In this document: piece after piece, positions 46,548-56,059 of the stretch
How positions within the stretch are numbered: position 1 is the stretch's first letter
Layout: the number at the start of each line of letters is the position of its first letter
Source: Pandoraea faecigallinarum
GTDB taxonomy: Bacteria; Pseudomonadota; Gammaproteobacteria; Burkholderiales; Burkholderiaceae
NCBI RefSeq assembly: GCF_001029105.3
Contig: NZ_CP011807.3
Location: forward strand, 1,178,001-1,242,000
Direction of reading: 5' to 3'
DNA: 64,000 bases
Translations under genes and position numbers: made by a program
Notes under the pieces: generated by a model
Told to the model about the DNA's origin: nothing
What the model saw: the letters and a program-made list of their open reading frames with translations, nothing else
The model's database searches: none

Positions 46548-47519
46548 ATGACGATTCTTGGCATCGAACAAATCACCTACGGGGTCACCGACCTCGACAC
46601 CTGCCGCCGGTTTCTCGCCGACTGGGGCCTGACAGAGGTCACGGCCGACGCCAACGGCGCGCGCTTCGAGACGCTCAACGGCTGCCGCGTGCTGGCCGTG
46701 CGCCACGACGATCCGTCGCTGCCGCCGGCCATGGAGGAAGGGCCGACGCTGCGCGAAGTCACCTGGGGCGTGGCGAGTGCCGGGGAAGTGGCCGCCATCG
46801 CGGACCGCCTCGCCGGTCAACCCGGCTATTACTGTCAGGACGGCGCGACGGGCTGCATCGATCCGAACGGTCTGGCGGTGCGCGTCGAGGTCACGGCCAA
46901 GCGCACACTGGACGTGCAAGGCGCGCCGACCAATCCGTGGGGGCTGCCCGCGCAGCGCGTCAATACGCCAAGCCCCGTGTATGAACGCGCGCAGCCGATC
47001 GAAGTCGGTCACGTCGTGTTCTTCACCAACGCACTCGCGGCCACGCAGAAGTTCTACGAGGACAAACTCGGATTCGAGTTGTCGGATCGCTACCCGGATC
47101 GCGGCGCGTTCATGCGCTGCGCCCCGCACGGCGGGCACCACGACCTGTTCCTGCTGGCGCTGCCCAATGGCAAGCGTGGCCTGAACCACGTGGCGTTTAC
47201 CGTGCGCGACATTCACGAAGTCTTCGGCGGCGGCATGCACATCGACCGCTGCGGCTGGGAAACACAATTGGGGCCGGGGCGTCACCCGATCTCGTCGGCG
47301 TATTTCTGGTACTTCAAGAACCCGTGCGGCGCGCTCATCGAGTATTACGCGGACGAGGACATCCTCACCCCGGAATGGCAGCCGCGCGATTTCGAGCCGG
47401 GGCCGACAGTGTTCGCGGAATGGGCGGTGGACGGTGGACTGGACGGCAACACGCGCCGTCAGAAGAAGGGAGGCGAGGCGCCGACCGGAAAGTTCATGAC
47501 AGACACGGCCAAGCGGTAA
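46548..47519 (+). CDS. Extradiol-type (VOC) dioxygenase
   Basis: A 323-residue two-domain vicinal-oxygen-chelate protein. The three metal ligands in the C-terminal domain are visible: His in EVGHVVFF, His in LNHVAFTV and Glu in ALIEYYAD. The family includes catechol and 2,3-dihydroxybiphenyl extradiol dioxygenases. The C-terminal 40 residues are basic and extra. It is the last gene of the operon, before a strong terminator. Confidence 0.87.
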   Translation: MTILGIEQITYGVTDLDTCRRFLADWGLTEVTADANGARFETLNGCRVLAVRHDDPSLPPAMEEGPTLREVTWGVASAGEVAAIADRLAGQPGYYCQDGATGCIDPNGLAVRVEVTAKRTLDVQGAPTNPWGLPAQRVNTPSPVYERAQPIEVGHVVFFTNALAATQKFYEDKLGFELSDRYPDRGAFMRCAPHGGHHDLFLLALPNGKRGLNHVAFTVRDIHEVFGGGMHIDRCGWETQLGPGRHPISSAYFWYFKNPCGALIEYYADEDILTPEWQPRDFEPGPTVFAEWAVDGGLDGNTRRQKKGGEAPTGKFMTDTAKR

Positions 47520-47582
47520 GCCGCACGGCGGTTCACGAGTCGTAGCGAGCGCGGCGAACCCCGGGGGGAACGACGCGGCATG

Positions 47583-47622
47583 AGGGGGCATGCGTTATGA
47601 GCGTAGCGCATCGCCCCCTTTT
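47583..47622 (+). terminator. Terminator of the catabolic operon
   Basis: GGGGGC followed by ATGCG pairs with CGCAT and GCCCCC across a 9-10 base loop, and TTTT follows. It also separates the convergent glutathione peroxidase gene. Confidence 0.75.
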
Positions 47623-47654
47623 GCATCCGGCCCAATGCAATGGACCGCTTGTCC

Positions 47655-48200
47655 TTATTTCGCGAGTTCGGCGTCGATGGCGGCGACCAGACGCGGATCG
47701 TCGGCTTTCACGTCCGGCGAGAAACGGCCCACCACCTGACCGTTGCGGCCGATCAGAAACTTCTCGAAGTTCCACAGCACATCGGCCGGATTGTCGCGCT
47801 CCACACCGAAGCCCTTGAGGCGTTCGCGGAACGGGCCTTCGCCGGTGGCTTCGGGCCTGGCCTTGACGAGTGCGCTGTACAGCGGGTGGCGGTCCTCGCC
47901 CAGGACGGAGATTTTGGCGAACAGGGGGAAGGTGACGTTGTACTGCGTGGTGCAAAAGTCGAGAATTTCGGCGTCCGTGCCCGGTTCCTGACCCTTGAAG
48001 TTGTTCGCGGGAAACGCCAGCACTTCGAGGCCGGCGTCGCGTTTGTCTCGATACAGACGCTCCAGCCCTTCATATTGCGGCGTCAGACCGCACTTCGATG
48101 CGACGTTCACGATCAGACGCACTTTGCCGGCGTACTCGCCCAGCGTGGCAGCCGTGCCGTCGATGCGATTCACGTCAATGGTTTCGATGTCGGTGCTCAT
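47655..48200 (-). CDS. Glutathione peroxidase family protein
   Basis: A 181-residue thiol peroxidase. The catalytic cysteine is in NVASKCGLTPQYEGLE. The second motif reads FPANNFKGQEPG, so the usual FPCNQF has Asn in place of the catalytic Gln. WNFEKFLIG supplies the third residue. It reduces hydroperoxides with glutathione or thioredoxin in the cytosol. The start is the ATG with CAGGAA upstream. It is monocistronic and unrelated to the adjoining pathway except perhaps for oxidative stress. Confidence 0.9.
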   Translation of the reverse strand: MSTDIETIDVNRIDGTAATLGEYAGKVRLIVNVASKCGLTPQYEGLERLYRDKRDAGLEVLAFPANNFKGQEPGTDAEILDFCTTQYNVTFPLFAKISVLGEDRHPLYSALVKARPEATGEGPFRERLKGFGVERDNPADVLWNFEKFLIGRNGQVVGRFSPDVKADDPRLVAAIDAELAK

Positions 48201-48310
48201 GGATATTTCCTGTCGTTGAGGTGGCCCGGGAAGCGGCGCCCGGGTCGTTCGGCGAGTGTAGCGCAAGTCCTCGCCCCACCACTGGCCATCATCGGGCCAT
48301 CACCGGACCA

Positions 48311-49267
48311 TCACTTGGCCGAATTGTCGAGCAGATCGCGCGTGCGCTGACCGAACGCGCTGGGGGTGTCGCCGGACCAGCGTTTGAAGGCTCGCGAGAA
48401 TGCCTTCTCGGACGTGTATCCAACCTTGTCCGCGACTTCCGCCACGCGCAGGCTGCGCGTGCTCAGCGCCTCTGCGGCCAGATGCATGCGTACGCCGCTC
48501 AGGTGAGTCATCGGTGCGGTGCCCACGAGCGACGTGAAGCGTGCGACGAAGCGCGAGCGGGACATGCCGGCCACCTCGGCCAGTTTGCGCACGTCCCAGG
48601 GGGCGGCCGGATCGCGATGGATCGCCAGTACCGCGCGTCCGACCTGTTTGTCGAGCAGGCCCTTGAGCCAGTGTGCGCCGACGCGTTCGTTCTGCAGGAC
48701 ATGGGCGCGCACCATCTGCACGCACAGCACGTCGGAGAGCCGTGCGGCCGCGATCATCCAGCCCGGTTTGCATTCCATCGATTCTTCGATGAAGTTCTGC
48801 AACGTCGCCTTCAACCAGGGGACCACGGCAGGATCGTCATGCCGGATGTGAATCACCGGGGGCAGGATCGCGAAGATCGGATGCCGGTGCGCGGCCGCGA
48901 ATCCCACGATGGCGGTGTGCAGCTCGCACGCCGGTCCGCCGGTGCCGACGACCATCGCCAGCGGTGTGTCGGAGCGCGGCGTGATGCCCCGCTCGGCGAG
49001 CAGATCGTTGAACGGCACGGGCGAGACTTCCGGTGTGCTCGACATGCGGTGCGCGCTGCCCTGCGGCAGCAGCACGACATCCCCCTCGCGTACCAGCACA
49101 GGGGCTTCTCCTTCGACATGCAGCCAGCAGGAGGCCCCCCGGCAGATCCGGAACGGGATGCCCTGCACGGCTTCCTTGTCGAACGCCCACGGCGCGTGCA
49201 GCGTGAAATGGCCCGTGACGACGGCTGTGGCGTGCACATCCGCCAAAACTTCGCTCAGTTGATCCAT
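48311..49267 (-). CDS. AraC family regulator (cupin_6 type)
   Basis: A 318-residue activator. The N-terminal cupin-like domain has IPFRICRGASCWLHVEG and VVLLPQGSAHRM. The C-terminal AraC DNA-binding domain has two helix-turn-helices, including LAEVAGMSRSRFVARFTSLV and VADKVGYTSEKAFSRAFKRW. It is divergent from the second Rieske gene, with 164 bp between, and is its likely regulator. Confidence 0.88.
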   Translation of the reverse strand: MDQLSEVLADVHATAVVTGHFTLHAPWAFDKEAVQGIPFRICRGASCWLHVEGEAPVLVREGDVVLLPQGSAHRMSSTPEVSPVPFNDLLAERGITPRSDTPLAMVVGTGGPACELHTAIVGFAAAHRHPIFAILPPVIHIRHDDPAVVPWLKATLQNFIEESMECKPGWMIAAARLSDVLCVQMVRAHVLQNERVGAHWLKGLLDKQVGRAVLAIHRDPAAPWDVRKLAEVAGMSRSRFVARFTSLVGTAPMTHLSGVRMHLAAEALSTRSLRVAEVADKVGYTSEKAFSRAFKRWSGDTPSAFGQRTRDLLDNSAK

Positions 49268-49431
49268 GGCGTCTCGCTTGTTTTTGTGGGGCTGCCTCGC
49301 GCATAGCGACCGAACCGGCATGAATCCATGCGGATGGGACGAGCGGCAACGCAATTGAATTTTGCGGTAGTTCCTTGCGCGCGTCTCGCGATCAAAAATC
49401 GTGGCATTCCCCAGCCATAGGTGAATCGATC

Positions 49432-50763
49432 ATGCTTAGTCAAGAAAAGAACAAACTCCTCACCGAAGTCGGCCCCGGCACGGCGATGGGCGACTACCTG
49501 CGACGCTACTGGCATCCCATTGCCGGTGTCTCGGAATTCGACGCCAGGGCGGTGCGTCCGATCCGCCTGTTCGGCGAAGACCTCGTGCTCTACAAGGACC
49601 TGTCCGGCCATTACGGACTGGTGCAGCGGCGTTGTCCGCACCGCAACGCCGATCTGGCGTTCGGCATCGTGGAGAAATGCGGGTTGCGCTGTGCGTATCA
49701 CGGATGGGAGTTCGGCCGTGACGGCGCGTGCACCCATCAGCCGTTCGAGGAGATCGTCGATCCGTCGGCACGCCTGCGTCAGAAGACACGCATTACCGCC
49801 TACGAAGTGCGCGCGAAGGCCGGCTTGCTGTGGGCCTACATGGGGCCATTACCCGCGCCGGAGCTGCCCGACTGGGAGCCTTTCAGCTACGAGCACGGCT
49901 TCGCGCAGGTGGTGATGGCCGAGATTCCCTGCAACTGGTTCCAGTGCCAGGAAAATTCCATCGACCCCGTGCATTTCGAATGGACGCACAACAACTGGAC
50001 GGCGCGTCAGCAGGACGCCGAAGCCGGGTATGTGCCAACGCACCTGAAGACCGCATACGAAGAGTTCGAGCATGGTTTCGTCTACAAGCGTTTGCGCGCC
50101 GCGGAAACGCCGGAAAACGTCATGTGGACGGTCGGACGCGTGACGCTCTGGCCGAACGGTTTCTATCTCGGCCATCACTTCGAATGGCGCGTGCCCATCG
50201 ACGACGAGAACACGCTGTCGGTGTTCTGGGTTTTCAATCGCGTGCCCAAGGAGCAGGAGCCCTATGTTCAGGCGCGTATTCCGACGTGGTACGGCCCGCT
50301 GTACGACGAGAACGGCGACTGGATTACCTCGCACGTTGCGAATCAGGACTTCGCCGCGTGGGTCGGGCAGGGGCGCATTACCGATCGCACGAAGGAGACG
50401 CTGGGCGCGAGCGACCGGGGCATCGTGATGCTGCGCCGACGGTTCTTCGAGGAACTCGAAGCCGTGGCTGGCGGTGCCACGCCGAAGGGGCTGATTACCG
50501 ATCCCGCCAGTAACGAACGAGTGTATTTGCCGTCCGCGTGCCGCGAGGAAATGCTAACCGGGCTGACCCGCGAGGCGTTGTCGGCGCATCCGCTTCTCGG
50601 GCCGTACCTACATGACTTTTTCGGACAGGCGGGGCAGCCGGACGACGTGCGCGAAGCCTATGAGCAGGCTGTCGGCCAGAAGATGCGCGGCGCGAAATTC
50701 TTCACGGTCCACGGCGGGGGCAACGGGCACGGCACGAGCGACGGGCAGCAGAGCAAGGCGTAG
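49432..50763 (+). CDS. Rieske non-heme iron oxygenase, alpha subunit (2)
   Basis: A 443-residue oxygenase of the phthalate 4,5-dioxygenase-like group, longer than oxygenase (1). Rieske ligands are in RRCPHRNADL and CAYHGWEF. The iron site is ENSIDPVHFEWTH. AGGTGA precedes the ATG. A C-terminal glycine/histidine-rich tail is unusual. It forms a two-gene unit with a substrate-binding protein. Confidence 0.92.
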   Translation: MLSQEKNKLLTEVGPGTAMGDYLRRYWHPIAGVSEFDARAVRPIRLFGEDLVLYKDLSGHYGLVQRRCPHRNADLAFGIVEKCGLRCAYHGWEFGRDGACTHQPFEEIVDPSARLRQKTRITAYEVRAKAGLLWAYMGPLPAPELPDWEPFSYEHGFAQVVMAEIPCNWFQCQENSIDPVHFEWTHNNWTARQQDAEAGYVPTHLKTAYEEFEHGFVYKRLRAAETPENVMWTVGRVTLWPNGFYLGHHFEWRVPIDDENTLSVFWVFNRVPKEQEPYVQARIPTWYGPLYDENGDWITSHVANQDFAAWVGQGRITDRTKETLGASDRGIVMLRRRFFEELEAVAGGATPKGLITDPASNERVYLPSACREEMLTGLTREALSAHPLLGPYLHDFFGQAGQPDDVREAYEQAVGQKMRGAKFFTVHGGGNGHGTSDGQQSKA

Positions 50764-50842
50764 CGCGGCACGTTGCGCGCGAGGGGCGTGGTTCGTCCGG
50801 GGTGGTGGATTCGAAGCAGGACTTCAATAACGCGAGGACAAG

Positions 50843-51865
50843 GTGAACGTGAAACGAAACGGTGGGATGGCGGGTGGTTGGCGGGTGTTGCGCGACGCAT
50901 GTGTGGCCGGGGCGTTCGCAGCAATGGCGTGGTCGGCGCAGGCGCAGGGCACGGCGCCGCTCAAGGAGGTGACATTCCTGCTGGCCGCGCCGCCAGGCGA
51001 GCTGGCCTTCGCGCCCTTCATGCTTGCGCAGACCAGGGGATATTACGCGCAGGAGGGGCTGAAGGTTCGCTGGATCGCCGTGCATGGCGGGGCGGCGGTC
51101 GGCAAGCAGTTGGCGGCTGGCAACGGCGACATCGGCGACGCGCTCGGCGACACCCCCATCCTGCTGCGCAACAACGGCGTCAATGTGAAAGGGGTGGCAT
51201 TGCTGGGCGGGCATCCGCTGCATCAGTTCATTACGCGCGCGGATCGCACCATCGCGCAGGCGAGCGATCTCAGGGGCAGGACGTTGTCGGTCATGTCGTA
51301 TGAAGACACTTCGTATTACGTCACGCTCGGGATTCTTGCGGCAGGCAAATTGAACAAGAGCGATGTGACGATTTACGCGGGCGGGCCGAACGGCGTGTGG
51401 CAGGACGTCGCGAATGGCCGCTCGGACGGTCTGGTCGGCACGCCGGAGTGGGGCGCGCGCGTGGAGGAAACCGGCGTCAAGGTGCACTACCGGCCGACGG
51501 ATCAGCTCACGCCGGGCATGGGGCAGGCGATTATCGCCTCGGACAAGAAGATCGCATCCGACCCCGAGATGATCTCGAAGTTCGTCAGAGCGACGATGAA
51601 AGCAATGACGGAGATCGAAGCCGACCCGGTCGCGGCGTCCAGGGCCTACGTGGGGGCGGTGCCCTCCTACGCCGACAAGCTGGATTTCGTGACGAAGGTG
51701 CTGACCTACTACGCGAAATATGTGTTCCCGAGCCGGTTGCGCCCGGGTGAGTTCGATCCGGCCATTGTGGCGCACGTGCAGAAGTCCTACGTCGACAAAA
51801 AAGTCGTCCGTGCCGCGCAACCCGTGGAATCGCTATATACGAATCAGTTTATTCCGGGGAAGTAG
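50843..51865 (+). CDS. ABC substrate-binding protein, NMT1/THI5-like (2)
   Basis: A 340-residue periplasmic protein starting at GTG. The signal peptide ends at AQA. The mature region (GYYAQEGLKVRWIAVHGGAA, GDIGDALGDTPILLR, GTPEWGARVEETGVK) is clearly paralogous to the protein at 42273. No ATPase or permease is encoded beside it, so it probably delivers to the shared transporter at 32307-34020. It pairs with the second Rieske oxygenase. Confidence 0.9.
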   Translation: MNVKRNGGMAGGWRVLRDACVAGAFAAMAWSAQAQGTAPLKEVTFLLAAPPGELAFAPFMLAQTRGYYAQEGLKVRWIAVHGGAAVGKQLAAGNGDIGDALGDTPILLRNNGVNVKGVALLGGHPLHQFITRADRTIAQASDLRGRTLSVMSYEDTSYYVTLGILAAGKLNKSDVTIYAGGPNGVWQDVANGRSDGLVGTPEWGARVEETGVKVHYRPTDQLTPGMGQAIIASDKKIASDPEMISKFVRATMKAMTEIEADPVAASRAYVGAVPSYADKLDFVTKVLTYYAKYVFPSRLRPGEFDPAIVAHVQKSYVDKKVVRAAQPVESLYTNQFIPGK

Positions 51866-51878
51866 CACGGCGAAGCAA

Positions 51879-51910
51879 GCGGCCGCAGCCATTGACACGG
51901 CTGCGGCCGC
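51879..51910 (+). terminator. Strong hairpin after binding-protein gene
   Basis: GCGGCCGCAGCC and GGCTGCGGCCGC form a perfect 12-bp stem with an 8-base loop, 14 bp after the stop. There is no T-run, so termination may be incomplete. Confidence 0.6.
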
Positions 51911-51962
51911 CGTGAAAGTATCGCGGTGCCCGTGGCTTTCCAAGTCCCTCCGATTTCGTCCG

Positions 51963-54194
51963 ATGTGCTCCGCTTCTTCCTCTTCGACAGACCCGTCTGC
52001 CCCGCGCACCGGCGCGCCGTCGAGCGCTTCGCAGACGCTGACGTTTGCTCAGGCGATGGCGTTGGCCAATTCCCACTGGCAGGCAGGACAGGCGGCGCAG
52101 GCCGAAGCGTTGTGCCGGCGCGTGCTGGAGGTTGTTCCCGATCATCCGGACGCGCACTACCTGCTCGGGTTGATGGCACATGCCTACGGCAAGCAGGATA
52201 TGGCGATCGGTCATCTGGAGACGACTTGCCGGGCGCCGCATGTGCATGCGGCCTGCTGGTCGGATCTGGCCGAGATGTATCGTCAGGCGGGGCGGTTGGA
52301 CGAGGCGGTGCGCGCCGGGGAGCGGGCGGTCGGGATCGATTCCGCGTTCGCCGCGGGATGGAACAATCTCGGCATCGCATTGCAGGAAGCCGGGCAACTC
52401 GAAAAGAGCATGGCCTGCCTCATGCGAGTCGGCGAGTTGCAACCTGACTCGGCCGATGCGCAGAACAATCTCGGCAACACGGCGCGATTGCTGCACCGCT
52501 TCGATGCGGCCGAAACGCATTACCGCAAGGCATTGGCGCTCGATCCGCAGCGCGCCGACACGCACAGCAATCTGGCGGCCCTGTTGAGCGCGTTGCGGCG
52601 TTTCGACGAGGCCGAGACGCTGGCCCGGCGTGCCATCGAACTCGCGCCCAATTTCGTCGACGCATATCGCAATCTGGCCGACCTCGAACTGTCGCGAGGC
52701 AAGGTGGGCTCGGCATTGCAGGTCGTCGAAGTGATGTCGGCATTCGCCGCGCAGCATCCGTCGACCCTCGTCGCGCGCGCGACCGTTCTCCGTCTGGTGG
52801 GACGTCTGGATGAGGCGCTGTCCAGCGCGCGCGCCGCCGTCGCGCTGTTACCGCAAAACGACAACGCGCGTGCGTCGCTCGCGGCGGTGGAAGCCGACAT
52901 CGCCGCGCGAAATGCTGCCGCTTCGGGGGCCTCGGGAGCTTCGGAGGCTTTGGGGGCTGGCGGTGCTTCCGTCGCTGCCGTGACCTGTGTCGCGTGCCCC
53001 GCCGAAGCGCAGCCATTCCACGCGCCGCGGGATCTGGCCGCCGTACACGACGCGGCGGCCCGGTGCATCGAATCGCAGGATTTCGAAGGCGCTCAGGCGC
53101 TGTTGCAGGACGTTGTGTCGGCCGGCGCGGCGCCGATGCCCATTTGGCGGTTGCTCGCGGTAGCCTTGCGCGCACAAGGCAAGGCGGAAGAGGGGCGCGA
53201 TATTCTCGCCATGCTCGCGCGTCAGGTGCCCGGCGATTTGTCCAACCGCTTCGATCTGGCCGAAACGTTGCTGTTACTCGGCGATTTCGAGCGCGGTTGG
53301 CAGGAGTACCGCTACCGCTACAGTCTGGCGCACACGCGATCCATCGAACGCAAGGTGCAACGCCCGCGCTGGGACGGCCAGCCGATCCCCGGCCAGACGC
53401 TGCTCATCCACGACGAACAGGGCTACGGCGACACGTTCCAGTTCATGCGCATGGCGCGTTGGGCGCGAGCGCGCAGTCAGGCACGCGTGATCTTCGAGGT
53501 GAACCCTGAGACGCTGACGATTGCGCGGCGTATGTGGGGCGACGAGGATCTCGTTGCGCGGGGGACCCTGCCGGTGACGTTCGACCGGCACTGCGAACTG
53601 ATGAGCCTGCCGATGGCGATGGGCCTGACGCTGGCCGACCTGCCGGGAGACGTTGCGTATCTGAGCGCCGATCCCGAGCGCGTGGCGTATTGGCGTGCCC
53701 GATTGGCCGATGTGCCGAAGCCGTGGGTGGCGATCGTGTGGGCGGGGCGTCCCGAGCATGTGAACGACCGAAACCGGTCGGTGACGCTGGCGCAGCTCGC
53801 GCCGTTGGGGGCAAGCGGTGCAACGTTCCTTGCGATCCAGAAAGGCCCGGCGGCGGCGCAGGCCGGCACACCGCCCGCGGGCATGACGATGGTTTCGCTG
53901 AGCGACGGCATTCGCGATTTCGAAGACACTGCGGCGATTCTTCATCTGGCCGACTTGCTGGTGTCGGTGGATTCGTCTCCGGTGCATCTGGCAGGGGCGA
54001 TGGGGCGGCCGGTGTGGGTGATGCTCCCGTTCGTACCCGACTGGCGCTGGTTGCTCGACCGGGACGATTCGCCGTGGTATCCCGGCATGCGGCTGTTCCG
54101 TCAGCCGGCGCGCTCGCAATGGACGCCGGTCATCGAGCGAATGGCGAGCGAGTTGACGACGTTCGTCGCGCAGTGGAGGCGCAATGTCGAATGA
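51963..54194 (+). CDS. TPR-repeat protein with glycosyltransferase-like domain
   Basis: A 743-residue protein. Residues about 25-330 hold tandem TPRs (WNNLGIALQEAGQLEKSMAC, NNLGNTARLLHRFDAAETHY and others). A low-complexity linker rich in Ser, Gly and Ala follows, then more TPR. From about residue 475 there is a GT-B-like domain (LLIHDEQGYGDTFQFMRMAR, SVDSSPVHLAGAMGRPVWVM) resembling heptosyltransferase-like enzymes. It may glycosylate a protein or surface structure. The start is one of several possibilities in an open frame. It overlaps the next gene by 11 bp. Confidence 0.8.
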   Translation: MCSASSSSTDPSAPRTGAPSSASQTLTFAQAMALANSHWQAGQAAQAEALCRRVLEVVPDHPDAHYLLGLMAHAYGKQDMAIGHLETTCRAPHVHAACWSDLAEMYRQAGRLDEAVRAGERAVGIDSAFAAGWNNLGIALQEAGQLEKSMACLMRVGELQPDSADAQNNLGNTARLLHRFDAAETHYRKALALDPQRADTHSNLAALLSALRRFDEAETLARRAIELAPNFVDAYRNLADLELSRGKVGSALQVVEVMSAFAAQHPSTLVARATVLRLVGRLDEALSSARAAVALLPQNDNARASLAAVEADIAARNAAASGASGASEALGAGGASVAAVTCVACPAEAQPFHAPRDLAAVHDAAARCIESQDFEGAQALLQDVVSAGAAPMPIWRLLAVALRAQGKAEEGRDILAMLARQVPGDLSNRFDLAETLLLLGDFERGWQEYRYRYSLAHTRSIERKVQRPRWDGQPIPGQTLLIHDEQGYGDTFQFMRMARWARARSQARVIFEVNPETLTIARRMWGDEDLVARGTLPVTFDRHCELMSLPMAMGLTLADLPGDVAYLSADPERVAYWRARLADVPKPWVAIVWAGRPEHVNDRNRSVTLAQLAPLGASGATFLAIQKGPAAAQAGTPPAGMTMVSLSDGIRDFEDTAAILHLADLLVSVDSSPVHLAGAMGRPVWVMLPFVPDWRWLLDRDDSPWYPGMRLFRQPARSQWTPVIERMASELTTFVAQWRRNVE

Positions 54195-55056
54195 CCGGCT
54201 TCGCTGGCGCGTTGTTGAGGGACGACGGGCAGTGTGCGCCCTGATGTCGGGCGTCGCGGTGCTGATTTCCGGTTGCGCGAGTCCGGATCGCAATGCGCAT
54301 GCCGACGCGCTGGCGACGCCGGCCGGGTTGAAGCGCGAAGTACTGACGGCGGGCGACTTCCGTCTCACGGCATTTTCGCGAATTACGCGCGCGGATCGGC
54401 CGCTGCGCGTCTACATCGAGGGCGACGGGCTGGCCTGGGTGTCGCGCACCGAGCCGTCGCTCGATCCGACACCCGTTGCGGCGACGGGATTGGCGCTGGC
54501 GGCGGCCGACACGTCAGCCAATGTCGTGTATCTCGCGCGGCCCTGTCAGTTCATGCCGATGGACGGCGATCCGCGTTGCAGTGTCGTCTACTGGACCGGC
54601 AAGCGCTTCGCCCCCGAGGTGATCGAGGCAATGGACGCGGAGATCGGCCAGTTCGCGGCTCGCGCGCCCGGTCAGCCGGTGGAACTGGTCGGCTATTCCG
54701 GCGGCGGCGCGATTGCCGTGCTGATTGCCGCGCGCCGTCGCGATGTGGCGTCGCTCAGAACGGTAGCCGGCAATCTCGACGTCGAGTACGTCAACCGGCT
54801 GCATCGGGTGTCGGCGATGCCGGCATCGCGTAATCCCGTCGACGTCGCCCGTCAGACCGCCCGCATTCCGCAGATACATTTCAGCAGCGCGCAGGATATC
54901 GTGGTGCCGCCGGACGTCGCGATACGTTTCGCCGCGGCGGTCGGGGGCCACTGTGTGAAAACGCGGGTGGTCAGCGGGCTTGCGCACGACGGCGATTGGG
55001 CGGCGAAGTGGAAAGACCTGCTCGCGATGACGCCGGTTTGCGACGCGTCGCACTGA
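54184..55056 (+). CDS. Putative lipoprotein with alpha/beta-hydrolase fold
   Basis: A 290-residue protein. The N-terminal signal ends in ISGC, a lipobox. The nucleophile motif is VGYSGGGAIAV (about residue 178) and a candidate histidine is GLAHDGDW. There is a conserved-looking IEGDGLAW near residue 78. It is probably anchored in the outer membrane or periplasm as an esterase-type hydrolase. It overlaps the TPR-glycosyltransferase gene, so the two are probably co-translated. ATG at 54244 would give a shorter signal. Confidence 0.72.
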   Translation: MSNDRLRWRVVEGRRAVCALMSGVAVLISGCASPDRNAHADALATPAGLKREVLTAGDFRLTAFSRITRADRPLRVYIEGDGLAWVSRTEPSLDPTPVAATGLALAAADTSANVVYLARPCQFMPMDGDPRCSVVYWTGKRFAPEVIEAMDAEIGQFAARAPGQPVELVGYSGGGAIAVLIAARRRDVASLRTVAGNLDVEYVNRLHRVSAMPASRNPVDVARQTARIPQIHFSSAQDIVVPPDVAIRFAAAVGGHCVKTRVVSGLAHDGDWAAKWKDLLAMTPVCDASH

Positions 55057-55070
55057 GTGTCGATGACCTC

Positions 55071-55103
55071 CGATGACGATCCGATGACGATCCGATGACG
55101 ATC
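55071..55103 (+). repeat. Three tandem copies of an 11-bp unit
   Basis: CGATGACGATC occurs three times exactly in the 72-bp gap between two convergent genes, followed by a partial fourth copy (CGATG). Confidence 0.8.
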
Positions 55104-55128
55104 CGATGCGAAATTGGATCGTGCCGTG

Positions 55129-55992
55129 TCAGGTTTCGCGAACCAGCGCGGCTATCGCATCGAGCAGTGTGATCTCACCGCGCAACGTATGCTTGCCGTC
55201 GTCGAGGAAGCGGAACGTGCCGTCGTTGAAGGCATCCAGCATTTGAATGCGCGGTAACGGATTGCGCATGCCTTGCGCGCGGAACAGCGGGTCCCAGCCG
55301 GCACGGGGGACGGCTTCCGCGCGCACGTCCCGCACCAGCGCGCGTGCCAGTGCGGCGGCGATGTCGTCGGGCGAGTAGCGCTCCGGGCCTTCGATTTCCC
55401 AAATGCGCTCGCCGCTGAAGTCTTCCTGCATGGCGCGCGCGGCGAAATGACCGACGTCGTTTGTCGACACCATGGGAATGGCGCGGTCCACCGGCGCCAG
55501 ATAGCTGGGGAATTCGCCACGCTCGCGCGCCGGCGCGATGTCCCAGGCGAAGTTCTCCATCAACCAGGCCGGTCGCAGGAACGTGACCGGCAGATGCAGT
55601 GACCCCATCGCCGTCTCGAACATGTGCAATGCCGTGAGCAGGCTGGGGACTTCAGCGTCCGCGCCGATGCTCGAGAGGCACACCACGCGCTTCGGACGTG
55701 TGGCAGCGAGGGCCTGCCGCACGACATCGATCAGATACCGCGCATGCGAGAAGTCCGGCTCGGGGTCGGCGTTCGGCGGCAGCATGACGAATACGGCTTC
55801 ACTGCCGCGAAAGGCATTGGTGAGCGCATCGACGTCACCGTTCTCGGCGACGGCGATTTCACCGCCCAGCGTCGCCCATCGGCTCGACTTGACGGGGTCC
55901 TGAACGATGGCCCGCAACGGCAAACCCGCCGTGAGCAGATCGTGGCCGATGACGCCGCCGACGCGTCCCGTGATACCCATTACGGTGTACAT
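55129..55992 (-). CDS. NmrA-like NAD(P)-binding protein
   Basis: A 287-residue atypical SDR of the NmrA/quinone-oxidoreductase-like group. GITGRVGGVIGHDLL is the nucleotide loop and VVCLSSIGADAEVPS the central strand. It has PVTFLRPAWLMENF but no YxxxK. Members sense NADPH or reduce quinones. The start is the ATG after GAGGAG. It is next to, and in the same direction as, a FAD monooxygenase gene. Confidence 0.85.
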   Translation of the reverse strand: MYTVMGITGRVGGVIGHDLLTAGLPLRAIVQDPVKSSRWATLGGEIAVAENGDVDALTNAFRGSEAVFVMLPPNADPEPDFSHARYLIDVVRQALAATRPKRVVCLSSIGADAEVPSLLTALHMFETAMGSLHLPVTFLRPAWLMENFAWDIAPARERGEFPSYLAPVDRAIPMVSTNDVGHFAARAMQEDFSGERIWEIEGPERYSPDDIAAALARALVRDVRAEAVPRAGWDPLFRAQGMRNPLPRIQMLDAFNDGTFRFLDDGKHTLRGEITLLDAIAALVRET

Positions 55993-56059
55993 GGTCACTC
56001 CTCGCGCTGAGTCCGTTTAGTCACGTTGGCATAAAAGTATCACGGCGGCGTGGGGCATC

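Noticed and set aside
45663..47591. 642-residue minus-strand frame
   Set aside because: Antisense to the reductase and dioxygenase genes, both with intact motifs.
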